Positions 23,654 through 31,449 of a stretch of 43,778 bases of DNA are shown piece by piece. Origin of the DNA: an uncultured Oscillospiraceae bacterium. GTDB taxonomy: Bacteria; Bacillota; Clostridia; Oscillospirales; Acutalibacteraceae. The stretch covers positions 1 to 43,778 of the forward strand of contig UQQR01000014.1 of the NCBI GenBank assembly GCA_900543215.1. Direction: 5' to 3'. Made by a program: the position numbers and the translations under genes. The stretch's first letter is position 1; each line of letters opens with the position of its first letter. Below the pieces are notes generated by a model. That model had not been told where the DNA came from and made no database searches. It saw only the letters and a list, made by a program, of their open reading frames with translations.

Positions 23654-24613
23654 TTATTTACACTCTATTGCTTTATCCGAAATATCGGAAGGAACGGTAA
23701 GACCCATAGCCGAAACAGCGTCCGAATTTACATAGGTGCTGTACTCTGTAACCGTCTCGTAAGGCATATCCGAAGCCTTGGCCTCGCCCTTTAATATTTT
23801 TGCCGCCTGTTTGCCTGCCATTTTGCCAAGCTCGATATAATCAATACCGGCGGAAGCAACACAGCCCTTTTTAACCTGTTCTATTTCACTGCCGTATACA
23901 GGAATTTTAGCGGCATTGGTCTTTTCAAGAATAGCAGGAAGTACGCCTACAACATTGTTATCGGTAAGGTTTGTGATGCAGTCAACCTTTTTGTTTATAA
24001 GTGTATCTGCCGCCTGTGTAACCGAAGCCTGATCGGCAACGCCGATTTCCTCTATTGTAAAGCCGTATTTGCTCGCTTTTTCTTTGTATTCGGCAATGGC
24101 GGAAACCGAGTTGGGTTCGCTTGAGGTGTAAATAATGCCTATTGTTTTAGCGTCAGGCTGAATTTTTCTTATAAGCTCAAGCTGAGGGTCTACGGGAAGC
24201 TTATCCGAAACACCGGTGATATTGCCCTCTGTAAGGTTTGCCTCCTCAGGATCTGTAATGGCATTGAATACAACCGGAATGTCCTTATCCTCTGCCGCCG
24301 CAAAGCAAGTTGTTGCCGACGGGGTTGCTATCGCGCACATAAGAGCAACATTTTTTGAAGAAAAGTTCTGCGCTATCTGCGTTGCGGTTGAGTTGTCAAA
24401 CGAAGCATTCTGATAATCAATTTTATAATCCTTGTTTTCTTCAAGTCCGGCTTCCTTAAGTCCCTCTAAAAAGCCCTCTCGGCAATTATCAAGCGAAGCG
24501 TGCTCGCCGTACTGACTGATTCCGATAACCGGTACTTTAGATTCCTTTTTTCCGCATCCTGCGAAACTTAATGCCAAAACGGCTACTGTTAATATTGCAA
24601 TAATTTTTTTCAT
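23654..24613 (-). CDS. trpX: Tryptophan ABC transporter substrate-binding lipoprotein (TrpX type)
   Basis: This 319-aa lipoprotein of the ABC_sub_bind family (PF04392) has a lipobox FAGC with lipidated Cys20 and the two-lobe fold recognisable from VIGISQYGEHASLDNCREGFLEGLKEAG and GNITGVSDKLPVDPQLELIRKIQPDAKTIGIIYTSSEPNS. Members of this family behind Trp or Tyr T-boxes are known as TrpXYZ. AAGGAG is upstream of the ATG. It is first in the operon, 37 nt after a predicted leader ORF. Confidence 0.88.
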   Translation of the reverse strand: MKKIIAILTVAVLALSFAGCGKKESKVPVIGISQYGEHASLDNCREGFLEGLKEAGLEENKDYKIDYQNASFDNSTATQIAQNFSSKNVALMCAIATPSATTCFAAAEDKDIPVVFNAITDPEEANLTEGNITGVSDKLPVDPQLELIRKIQPDAKTIGIIYTSSEPNSVSAIAEYKEKASKYGFTIEEIGVADQASVTQAADTLINKKVDCITNLTDNNVVGVLPAILEKTNAAKIPVYGSEIEQVKKGCVASAGIDYIELGKMAGKQAAKILKGEAKASDMPYETVTEYSTYVNSDAVSAMGLTVPSDISDKAIECK

Positions 24614-24650
24614 GGTAATTTTCTCCTTAATAATAATTTTGTTTGTTGAT

Positions 24651-24695
24651 TTAAGAAAAATTACGCCTGCGCCATCGTTTAGTTAATAAAATCAT
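24651..24695 (-). CDS. Predicted 14-codon leader ORF between the T-box and trpX
   Basis: ATG at 24695, with GGAGG 8 nt upstream, opens a frame encoding MILLTKRWRRRNFS and a TAA at 24653-24651. It lies downstream of the T-box terminator and ends 37 nt before the trpX ATG. The peptide has one tryptophan inside a very basic KRWRRR block. A good ribosome site in this position suggests it is translated, perhaps as a second sensor or to couple translation of trpX. It is not a recognised peptide. Confidence 0.5.
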   Translation of the reverse strand: MILLTKRWRRRNFS

Positions 24696-24716
24696 TGCTG
24701 TTTCCTCCGATAAAAT

Positions 24717-24990
24717 AAAAAAGCCTTATCCCATAAAAATATGGGACAAGACTTGTAATCCTGCGGTACCACCCAAGTTGCCGGCTGTGCCGACCGCTCA
24801 TTTCTTACACCTCATTATGTAAGCCGTTCGGATAACGGGTACGGATCCCGTCGGCCGCTACTCGCATTCGCTTTCGTGCCGCCCTCATAAGTCCATTCAC
24901 AATACTCTCCGCCGCAGTATTTCCACCGACAACTGCTCTCTAAACACATTAAGTAAAGCTACTCTTCTTAATCACAGGTTTTTCTTTTGT
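24717..24990 (-). promoter_or_regulatory. T-box leader of the trp transporter, UGG (Trp) specifier
   Basis: On the minus strand, stem I has AGAGTAG, then AGAGAGCAG with a GTCGGTGGAAAT distal loop. The specifier stretch is GTGAATGGAC (codon UGG at 24895-24893, six bases before GAG, the same spacing as ACC in the thrS leader). The T-box core AACTTGGGTGGTACCGC lies within 24779-24759. The terminator stem (about 24755-24724) ends in T6. The bulge reads UGGU, which fits a tRNA discriminator A, or G by wobble; this leaves some doubt between Trp and another amino acid. Confidence 0.88.
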
Positions 24991-24997
24991 TGTGCCT

Positions 24998-25026
24998 ATA
25001 TTATCACACCGATTTTTATTTGTCAA
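24998..25026 (-). promoter_or_regulatory. Sigma-A promoter of the trpXYZ T-box transcript
   Basis: On the minus strand, TTGACA (25026-25021), a 17-bp spacer and TAATAT (25003-24998) with extended -10 TG. The -35 lies inside the 3' end of the activase gene. Confidence 0.78.
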
Positions 25027-26329
25027 GTGTTTTTTGAAAAATTTTTTCTTTTTCCGCAAAAACGCCGTCTTCCCTTGTTTTATCGGCAAGGTCCGCTCTG
25101 GCGTTCGAAAGCATAAGCTTAATGCGGTTTTCCTGATTTACCTTCGAGGCTCCCGAATCATAGTCTATCGCCACTATATTCATATCGGGATTCTTTTCCT
25201 TAAGCGGTTTCATCATACCCTTTCCGCATATATGGTTGGGCAAGCAGCCGAACGGTTGAGTACAAACTATATTATGCACGCCCTCGTCGTTAAGTTCAAG
25301 CATTTCCGCAGGCAGCAGCCATCCCTCGCCCATTTTTGTTCCAAAGCCCATAAAATCCTTTATAAGCTCCATAGTATGAGCTATCGGCGTGGGCGGTGTA
25401 AAGTTACCGTCCTCCTTCATAAGCTCGATAATCTCGTTTTGCTGCTTTTGAAGGTACTTAAATACAAAGTTCAGAACCGGCTTTCTGATTTTATGTAAAC
25501 CGTAGAGCCATATGTCCGTAAGGTTTGACACAAGACAGTACATAAAGAAATCGAGAAGTCCCGGTACGGTAACCTCCGCACCCTCGTCTATTAAAAACTG
25601 CTCAAGATTATTGTTGCCGAGCGGCGAATATTTAACATAAATTTCGCCTACCACGCCCACCTTAACCTTTTCCTCGTTTCTACGGGGTATTTCAGCAAAG
25701 CGTTCCAACATCATTTTGCAGTTTTTCTTTACCTTTTTAAAGGATATACCCTCTGTCTGCATCTTATCCGCCAAAAGCGCGGTAAGTTCGTCCGCAAGAC
25801 GCTCGGTCTGACCTTTATTTATTTCATACGGCTTGCACTGATTTACAAGGGTAAGCAGCATATCGCCGTAAATAATTCCATAGAAAAGCCTGTGGAGCAT
25901 AGACATTGTAAGCTTAAAGCCGGGGTGCTTTTCAAGACCCGCAAGGTTAAGCGAGATTACGGGTACATAGCCGTAGCCTGCCCGTTCAAGCGCTTTTCTT
26001 AGGAGAAATATATAATTTGACGCACGGCATCCGCCGCCGGTCTGAAAAAGAATAAGAGCGGTCTTATGCGGATCGTATTTACCTGATTTAAGCGCGTCGA
26101 TAAACTGACCTATTACAAGAATAGCGGGATAACAGGTATCGTTATGAACATATTTAAGACCTGTTTCTATTATCCTGTGTCCCGTGGTTTCAAGCAGCTC
26201 CATATTATAGCCGTAGCTTGCAAAAACCTTTAAAAATATTTTAAAGTGGCGAGGAAGCATATTAGGAACAAGTATGGTATATTCCTTTTTCATTTCCTCG
26301 GTAAAAGGAATATATTTACGCTCTTCCAC
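25016..26329 (-). CDS. DUF2229/HgdD-like acyl-CoA dehydratase activase partner protein
   Basis: This 437-aa protein belongs to the COG3581/DUF2229-type group related to 2-hydroxyacyl-CoA dehydratase components. It has HNDTCYPAILVIGQFIDALKSGKYD, LFQTGGGCRASNYIFLLRKAL and a C-terminal VCTQPFGCLPNHICGKGMMKPLKEKNPDMNIVAIDYDSGASKVNQENRIKLML that resembles cluster-binding dehydratase subunits. Conserved cysteines at these places could hold an Fe-S cluster. I start at GTG 26329, with GGGGAG 6 nt upstream; it overlaps the preceding gene by 14 bp. In many Clostridia this region is the C-terminal part of one protein of about 1400 aa. Confidence 0.8.
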   Translation of the reverse strand: MEERKYIPFTEEMKKEYTILVPNMLPRHFKIFLKVFASYGYNMELLETTGHRIIETGLKYVHNDTCYPAILVIGQFIDALKSGKYDPHKTALILFQTGGGCRASNYIFLLRKALERAGYGYVPVISLNLAGLEKHPGFKLTMSMLHRLFYGIIYGDMLLTLVNQCKPYEINKGQTERLADELTALLADKMQTEGISFKKVKKNCKMMLERFAEIPRRNEEKVKVGVVGEIYVKYSPLGNNNLEQFLIDEGAEVTVPGLLDFFMYCLVSNLTDIWLYGLHKIRKPVLNFVFKYLQKQQNEIIELMKEDGNFTPPTPIAHTMELIKDFMGFGTKMGEGWLLPAEMLELNDEGVHNIVCTQPFGCLPNHICGKGMMKPLKEKNPDMNIVAIDYDSGASKVNQENRIKLMLSNARADLADKTREDGVFAEKEKIFQKTLDK

Positions 26330-29276
26330 CTTTTTCTCCCCTTTCTTCAAGCGCCCCGATAAGGGAACGGAGCCTTATTTTAACGGCGCCCAAATTCGTT
26401 ATCTCATCAATTTTGATTTGGGTATAGAATTTACCCTTGCTTTCAAGAATTTCACGCACTTCGTCGGTTGTGATTGCGTCAACTCCGCAGCCGAACGACA
26501 CCAGTTGCACAAGCTGCGTATCGTTATGCTCTGCGGCATAACGCGCCGCCCTGTACAGCCTTGCGTGGTAAGTCCACTGATTAAGAACCTTTACGGTGAA
26601 AGGTTCCGCCAAACGGAAAACGCTGTCTTCGCTTACCACCGCAAAGCCGAGGGAATTTGCAAGCTTATCAATGCCGTGGCCTATCTCCGAATCTATGTGG
26701 TACGGACGGCCTGCAAGTATCATAATCTTTTTACCGTGCTCTCTGGCATAGCTTAAAGCACGGCTTCCTTCGTCTCTTACCGCCTGCATATACTCATCGT
26801 ATTTATGTAAACCGTATTCCACAGCTGATTTTACCTCACCCTTGGTAATTCCGCCGTAGAATTTACTTAAATATGAATACAGCTCACGGGAAAGCTCTTT
26901 CTTGCTGTTGATATTAAGATACGGATATAAGAATTTAACCTTAGAAAGCTCCTCAACATTGCCGTTTAAAAGCTCCGAGTAGTATGCGACAACAGGACAG
27001 TTGTAATGATTATCGCTCATTTTTTCGTCCATATTGTAGGTAAGACATGGGTAGAAAATCGCGTCAACCCCATCTGCAATCAGAGTTTCGATATGCCCGT
27101 GCATTATCTTTGCGGGATAGCACGCCGTATCGGACGGAATTGAGAACTGCCCCTTTTCGTATATCCGCCTTGTTGACATAGGCGATACCTTAACGCAAAA
27201 TCCGAGCCTTGTAAATATCCCGTGCCATAAAGGCAATAGCTCGTACATACCGAGCGCAAGCGGCATACCGACAGTTCCCCTACTGCCCTTTTCCGATTTA
27301 AGCGAGGTAAGATAATTCCGTTTAAATTCATATAAATTCGGCAGCTGTTCTTCGGAAGAAGTTTTACCGAGACCCTTTTCGCACTGGTTGCCCGAAATAA
27401 ATTTCTTCCCGTCACCGAAAGAGTTGACCGTAAGTCTGCAATGGTTTGTACATCCGTTACATACTGCGGATTTTGCTGTGTGGCTGAAGCTTTTAAGCGC
27501 TTCACGGCTTATAATCGACGATTTTTCGGTACGCTTTGAGTAAAGCGCCGCACCGTATGCTCCCATAAGACCCGCAATGGACGGACGGATAACAGAATGT
27601 CCTATCTCTCTTTCAAACGCGCGCAAAACTGCGTCATTATAAAAGGTTCCGCCCTGAACGACTATTTTTTCGCCGAGCTCCGCCGCGGACGATGCCCTTA
27701 TAACCTTATAAAGCGCATTTTTAACAACGCTTATTGAAAGTCCTGCGGAAATATCCTCTACCGTTGCGCCGTCCTTTTGGGATTGCTTAACGGAGGAATT
27801 CATAAACACGGTACAGCGGCTGCCGAGGTCAACAGGAGCTTTTCCCTCAAGTCCCTTAGCGGCAAAATCCTCAATAGAATATCCCATCGCCTTAGCAAAA
27901 GTCTCAAGGAAAGAGCCGCAGCCCGATGAGCACGCCTCGTTAAGCATGATGCTGTCGATAGCGCCGTTTCTTATCTTAAAGCATTTAATGTCCTGACCGC
28001 CTATATCGAGTATAAATTCAACATCGGGTTCGAAATATTTTGCGGCGGTATAGTGCGCGATAGTCTCTACCAAACCCATATCCACGGAAAAGGCATGCTT
28101 AATAAGCTCCTCGCCGTAGCCTGTAACGGCAGAGCCCGCAATTTCAATTCTGTCGCCGCAAAGACTGTATATTTCGTTCAACTGCTCACGGACTATTTCA
28201 ACCGGATTACCCTTGTTTGAAGCATAATACGAATAAAGTATCTCATTTTTATCGTTTAAAAAACAAAGTTTTGTTGTGGTTGAGCCGCAGTCTATTCCGA
28301 GGTACGCTTTGCCGCAGTAAGCATTTATATCCGCACATTTTACCGATGATTTCAGGTGTCGGTTCTTAAATTCGTTATATTCTTCCTCATTTGCGAAAAG
28401 CGGTTTTAATCTGCCCTTTGCGGAAGATACCCCCGCCGCCTTTTCAACAAGCTTTAAAAGCTCGTCTGCCGTAAATACATCTTGCTGCTGTTCGGCGTAA
28501 TACGAAGCGCCGAGCGAAACGGCAAAGCGCGCATAATCCGGAAATACCGCGTTTTCATCACTTAATTTAAGCGTTTCCTTAAACCGTATGCCGAGACCTT
28601 TGCAGTAATAAAGCGGTCCGCCTAAAAACAGCACCTTGCCCTCAATTTTTCTGCCCTGCGCCAAACCTGCAATAGTCTGATTTACCACAGCCTGATAAAT
28701 GCTGGCGGCAATGTCCTCTTTCCTTGCGCCTTGATTTAAAAGCGGCTGAATATCTGTTTTTGCGAAAACGCCGCACCTTGAAGCAATGGGGTAACGCCTG
28801 CCTGCGTTAAGGCTTAATTTATCAAGCTCGTCAACGGTTATATTGAGAAGAGTCGCCATCTGGTCTATAAAAGCTCCCGTACCTCCGGCACAGGTCCCGT
28901 TCATTCGTTCGTCAATACCGCCGTCGAAGAAAATTATTTTGGCGTCCTCTCCGCCAAGCTCAATAACGCACGAAGTATCGGGTTCTTTAAGCTTTACAAC
29001 CTGTGCGGTAGCAAAAACCTCTTGAACAAACGGTATATGCGCCGCCTCGGCAAGACCGAGACCGGCAGAGCCGGAAATTGCCGCTTTGACAGAGCCTTCG
29101 CCGGTTATTTCCTTTACAAGGCCCAAAAGCTCTGCCGTTTTTTCACGCACCTGTGAAAAATGGCGTTCGTAACGCTCAAGCAATATTTCATCGCCCTTTC
29201 GCAACACGACCTTAGCGGTTGTCGAGCCTATATCAATTCCGAGTGCATATTCAAAATCGGGTTTTTTAGCGTCCAT
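26316..29276 (-). CDS. Double-domain ATP-dependent acyl-CoA dehydratase activase (BcrAD/BadFG type)
   Basis: This 986-aa protein has two tandem ASKHA ATPase domains. The first starts LGIDIGSTTAKVVL (about 12-25) with cluster cysteine C129 in NGTCAGGTGAFID. The second starts LGIDCGSTTTKLCFL (326-340) with C449/C453 in NEACSSGCGSFLE. After about 600 come a cysteine motif VCNGCTNHCRL (C606, C609, C613) and a DUF2229 region (GMPLALGMYELLPLWHGIFTRLGF, FYPCLTYNMDEKM). Related activators use ATP to inject low-potential electrons into a client Fe-S protein. GGAGG lies about 12 nt before the ATG. No client dehydratase is visible in the window. Confidence 0.88.
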   Translation of the reverse strand: MDAKKPDFEYALGIDIGSTTAKVVLRKGDEILLERYERHFSQVREKTAELLGLVKEITGEGSVKAAISGSAGLGLAEAAHIPFVQEVFATAQVVKLKEPDTSCVIELGGEDAKIIFFDGGIDERMNGTCAGGTGAFIDQMATLLNITVDELDKLSLNAGRRYPIASRCGVFAKTDIQPLLNQGARKEDIAASIYQAVVNQTIAGLAQGRKIEGKVLFLGGPLYYCKGLGIRFKETLKLSDENAVFPDYARFAVSLGASYYAEQQQDVFTADELLKLVEKAAGVSSAKGRLKPLFANEEEYNEFKNRHLKSSVKCADINAYCGKAYLGIDCGSTTTKLCFLNDKNEILYSYYASNKGNPVEIVREQLNEIYSLCGDRIEIAGSAVTGYGEELIKHAFSVDMGLVETIAHYTAAKYFEPDVEFILDIGGQDIKCFKIRNGAIDSIMLNEACSSGCGSFLETFAKAMGYSIEDFAAKGLEGKAPVDLGSRCTVFMNSSVKQSQKDGATVEDISAGLSISVVKNALYKVIRASSAAELGEKIVVQGGTFYNDAVLRAFEREIGHSVIRPSIAGLMGAYGAALYSKRTEKSSIISREALKSFSHTAKSAVCNGCTNHCRLTVNSFGDGKKFISGNQCEKGLGKTSSEEQLPNLYEFKRNYLTSLKSEKGSRGTVGMPLALGMYELLPLWHGIFTRLGFCVKVSPMSTRRIYEKGQFSIPSDTACYPAKIMHGHIETLIADGVDAIFYPCLTYNMDEKMSDNHYNCPVVAYYSELLNGNVEELSKVKFLYPYLNINSKKELSRELYSYLSKFYGGITKGEVKSAVEYGLHKYDEYMQAVRDEGSRALSYAREHGKKIMILAGRPYHIDSEIGHGIDKLANSLGFAVVSEDSVFRLAEPFTVKVLNQWTYHARLYRAARYAAEHNDTQLVQLVSFGCGVDAITTDEVREILESKGKFYTQIKIDEITNLGAVKIRLRSLIGALEERGEKGGRA

Positions 29277-29339
29277 CTCGTTAAAATTCCTCCAAAGACC
29301 GCACGGTCGCTTAATAAAAAATTCAATGTTAACTATGCA

Positions 29340-29368
29340 ATTATACTATAAAAGCTGTTAAAAAACAA
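29340..29368 (-). promoter_or_regulatory. Sigma-A promoter of the activase operon
   Basis: On the minus strand, TTGTTT (29368-29363), a 17-bp spacer and TATAAT (29345-29340). The leader contains a short palindrome GACCG-CA-CGGTC at 29297-29308. Confidence 0.7.
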
Positions 29369-29383
29369 TAAACAAAGTTTTAA

Positions 29384-29418
29384 TAAAAAAGCCGTCCTGC
29401 CTTTCGGCAAGACGACTG
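29384..29418 (-). terminator. Rho-independent terminator after ftsZ
   Basis: AGTCGTCTTGCC, GAAA loop, GGCAGGACGGC (29418-29391 on the minus strand) followed by a T-run down to 29385. It insulates the activase promoter from the dcw cluster. Confidence 0.88.
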
Positions 29419-29433
29419 AAAAAACAATACTGA

Positions 29434-30492
29434 TTAATCCTTCTTGAAGAAGTTAATAACATCGCTGTAGCTCTCGTCATCATCGGCACTGTTACCGAGA
29501 ATAGAAGCTAAATCGTTGTTTTTCTCTTCCTTTTTATCGTCTCCGAGACCTGTCGCAACAACGGTTACACGGATAGTATCCTCAAGCGTATCGTCAAGCT
29601 GAGCACCCCAGATGATGGTTGCGTCCGGATGAGCCATATCCGAAATAATCGAGGAAGCAAGTTCAACTTCCTCAAGACCGATATCCGAAGAACCTGTAAT
29701 GCTGATGATAACGCCGCGGGCATTTTCCATAGAGGTCTCGATAAGCGGACTGCTGATTGCGGTTCTTGCCGCCTGCTCAGCCTTATCACGGCCGGTAGCA
29801 ACACCGACGCCCATATGAGCGTAACCTGCGTCTGCCATAATCGACTTAACATCGGCAAAGTCAAGGTTAACGAGAGCTGTAACATTGATAAGCTCGGAAA
29901 TGCTCTGAACGCCCTGACGGAGAACATCATCGGCAATATCAAACGCATTCTTAAAGGTTATCTTCTGCTCAGAAACGAACTTCAAACGCTCGTTCGGGAT
30001 TACAACAAGGCTGTCTACCTGCTCACGGAGAGCCGCAATTCCGGCTTCTGCCTGAGTCATACGCTTTTTGCCCTCAAAAGCAAACGGCTTTGTAACAATA
30101 CCTACCGTAAGTATGCCAAGCTCCTTAGCTATACCTGCAACGATGGGAGCGGCTCCTGTTCCTGTTCCGCCGCCCATACCTGCGGTAATGAAAATCATAT
30201 CCGCACTGCGTATAGCCGCGGCGATCTCGTCACGGGATTCCTCTGCGGCGGCTTTACCGTTGTCCGGATTTCCGCCGGCGCCCATACCTGCCGTGGTCTT
30301 GTCGCCTATCTGTATTTTCTGATTAGCTTTAGACTGAATCAAAGCCGCTTTATCTGTATTAACAGCGATAAATTCAACGCCTCTTACACCGGCGTCCACC
30401 ATACGGTTTACAGCGTTACCGCCGCCGCCGCCTACGCCTACAACCTTAATTTGTACGACATTCTCTTGTTCTTCTGCAACTTCAAATGGCAT
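29434..30492 (-). CDS. ftsZ: Cell division protein FtsZ
   Basis: This 352-aa tubulin-like GTPase forms the Z-ring. It has the GTP signature GGGTGTGAAP (107-116), N-terminal VVGVGGGGGNAVNRM and T7 loop region VNLDFADVKSIM. The disordered linker is short (about 25 residues of acidic sequence). The tail SDVINFFKKD is a recognisable, slightly divergent version of the C-terminal peptide that binds FtsA/SepF/ZapA-type partners. GGAGG lies 8 nt before the ATG. It is preceded by its own promoter. No ftsA gene is adjacent, which suggests SepF tethering (inference). Confidence 0.97.
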   Translation of the reverse strand: MPFEVAEEQENVVQIKVVGVGGGGGNAVNRMVDAGVRGVEFIAVNTDKAALIQSKANQKIQIGDKTTAGMGAGGNPDNGKAAAEESRDEIAAAIRSADMIFITAGMGGGTGTGAAPIVAGIAKELGILTVGIVTKPFAFEGKKRMTQAEAGIAALREQVDSLVVIPNERLKFVSEQKITFKNAFDIADDVLRQGVQSISELINVTALVNLDFADVKSIMADAGYAHMGVGVATGRDKAEQAARTAISSPLIETSMENARGVIISITGSSDIGLEEVELASSIISDMAHPDATIIWGAQLDDTLEDTIRVTVVATGLGDDKKEEKNNDLASILGNSADDDESYSDVINFFKKD

Positions 30493-30539
30493 TTTGAATT
30501 CCTCCGTATTTATGTAAAATCTATATTATACAATATCAC

Positions 30540-30576
30540 TTATTATGATAATAACATATATCTTTTTAAATTTCAA
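30540..30576 (-). promoter_or_regulatory. Sigma-A promoter of ftsZ overlapped by a palindrome
   Basis: On the minus strand, TTGAAA (30576-30571), a 17-bp spacer and TATTAT (30553-30548) with extended -10 TG. The perfect odd palindrome TTATTAT-G-ATAATAA (30540-30554) covers the -10 and start region. A second TATAAT closer to the gene has no good -35. Confidence 0.7.
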
Positions 30577-30647
30577 CACTTTTTATTACATATTTGTAAT
30601 TTTTTATATTCTCACAAAAAAAGCCTTTAAAACAGTGCGTATATTGT

Positions 30648-31433
30648 CTATTCAACCGCACCCTCGACAAAGCTCCCCTCTGTATTCGACGCGCTCCACA
30701 TACTGAGATTTACAGTGCCGGTTTTCGATTGATCGATATTTTTTATCATACCCTCAAGGTGGGCAAATTTGTTTTCAAGACTGTTTGAGGTGCCGAACTC
30801 AACTATAAATCTTCCCTCTGTCTTAATCTTAATATCAAGCTCATCCGTAACATCGATTCTGTCAAGCTTCATATTGTATTTATCGGCAAGCTCCTTTATA
30901 TTTTCTATAAGTTTACCGCTTTTATCGTCCTTATACTGCACATCTTCGCCGACCTTTAACTCGGCGCCGTCGGAAATAATAACCAAACAGCCCTCGGGCG
31001 CTTCGTCATAGCAGTTTAAAATGTGCCAGTTCTCGCTTACGGCATAGTATTTATCATCAGCCTTAAAGCAGGCGTATTCAGCGGCGTCCGTTACCTTTAT
31101 CTTTAAAGTCCCGGGTAGCTTACGGCTTATTTCGATTTTTTCTATATACGGCAGCTTTTTATTCAAAACATCGGCGTCCGCCTTTGCCCTTAACAGATTG
31201 TCACCCTTTTTAATGTTTGCCGCTTCAAGTATCTGTTCGGCGGTGTATTTTTCACTGCCGGAAACGGTAATTTGCTCTATCGGGAAAAACACCGTGACCG
31301 AAAGCGCCGCCAAAACCGCTATAAGCATAACAGTTAAAAAGAACAGAAATATTTTAATACGGCGGCGGCGTATCTTTCTTTGCCGCAGTTTTCTTTTGCG
31401 TGTAAATTCATCGTTTATTCTTTCATTTTTCAC
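30648..31433 (-). CDS. ftsQ: Cell division protein FtsQ/DivIB
   Basis: This 261-aa single-pass membrane protein has a strongly basic cytoplasmic tail (KRKLRQRKIRRRR), a membrane helix at about 27-50, then a POTRA domain (FPIEQITVSGSEKYTAEQILEAANIKKGDNLL) and beta domain. It links FtsL/FtsB to the late divisome. It is placed 16 nt after murA on the same strand and ends the main dcw transcript before the ftsZ promoter. Confidence 0.9.
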   Translation of the reverse strand: MKNERINDEFTRKRKLRQRKIRRRRIKIFLFFLTVMLIAVLAALSVTVFFPIEQITVSGSEKYTAEQILEAANIKKGDNLLRAKADADVLNKKLPYIEKIEISRKLPGTLKIKVTDAAEYACFKADDKYYAVSENWHILNCYDEAPEGCLVIISDGAELKVGEDVQYKDDKSGKLIENIKELADKYNMKLDRIDVTDELDIKIKTEGRFIVEFGTSNSLENKFAHLEGMIKNIDQSKTGTVNLSMWSASNTEGSFVEGAVE

Positions 31434-31449
31434 GCCTTTTTCACTCCGT

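Noticed and set aside
29629..30630. A 333-aa plus-strand open frame opposite ftsZ
   Set aside because: It has no ribosome site and no recognisable motif, and lies antisense to the highly conserved ftsZ; this is a codon-bias shadow.
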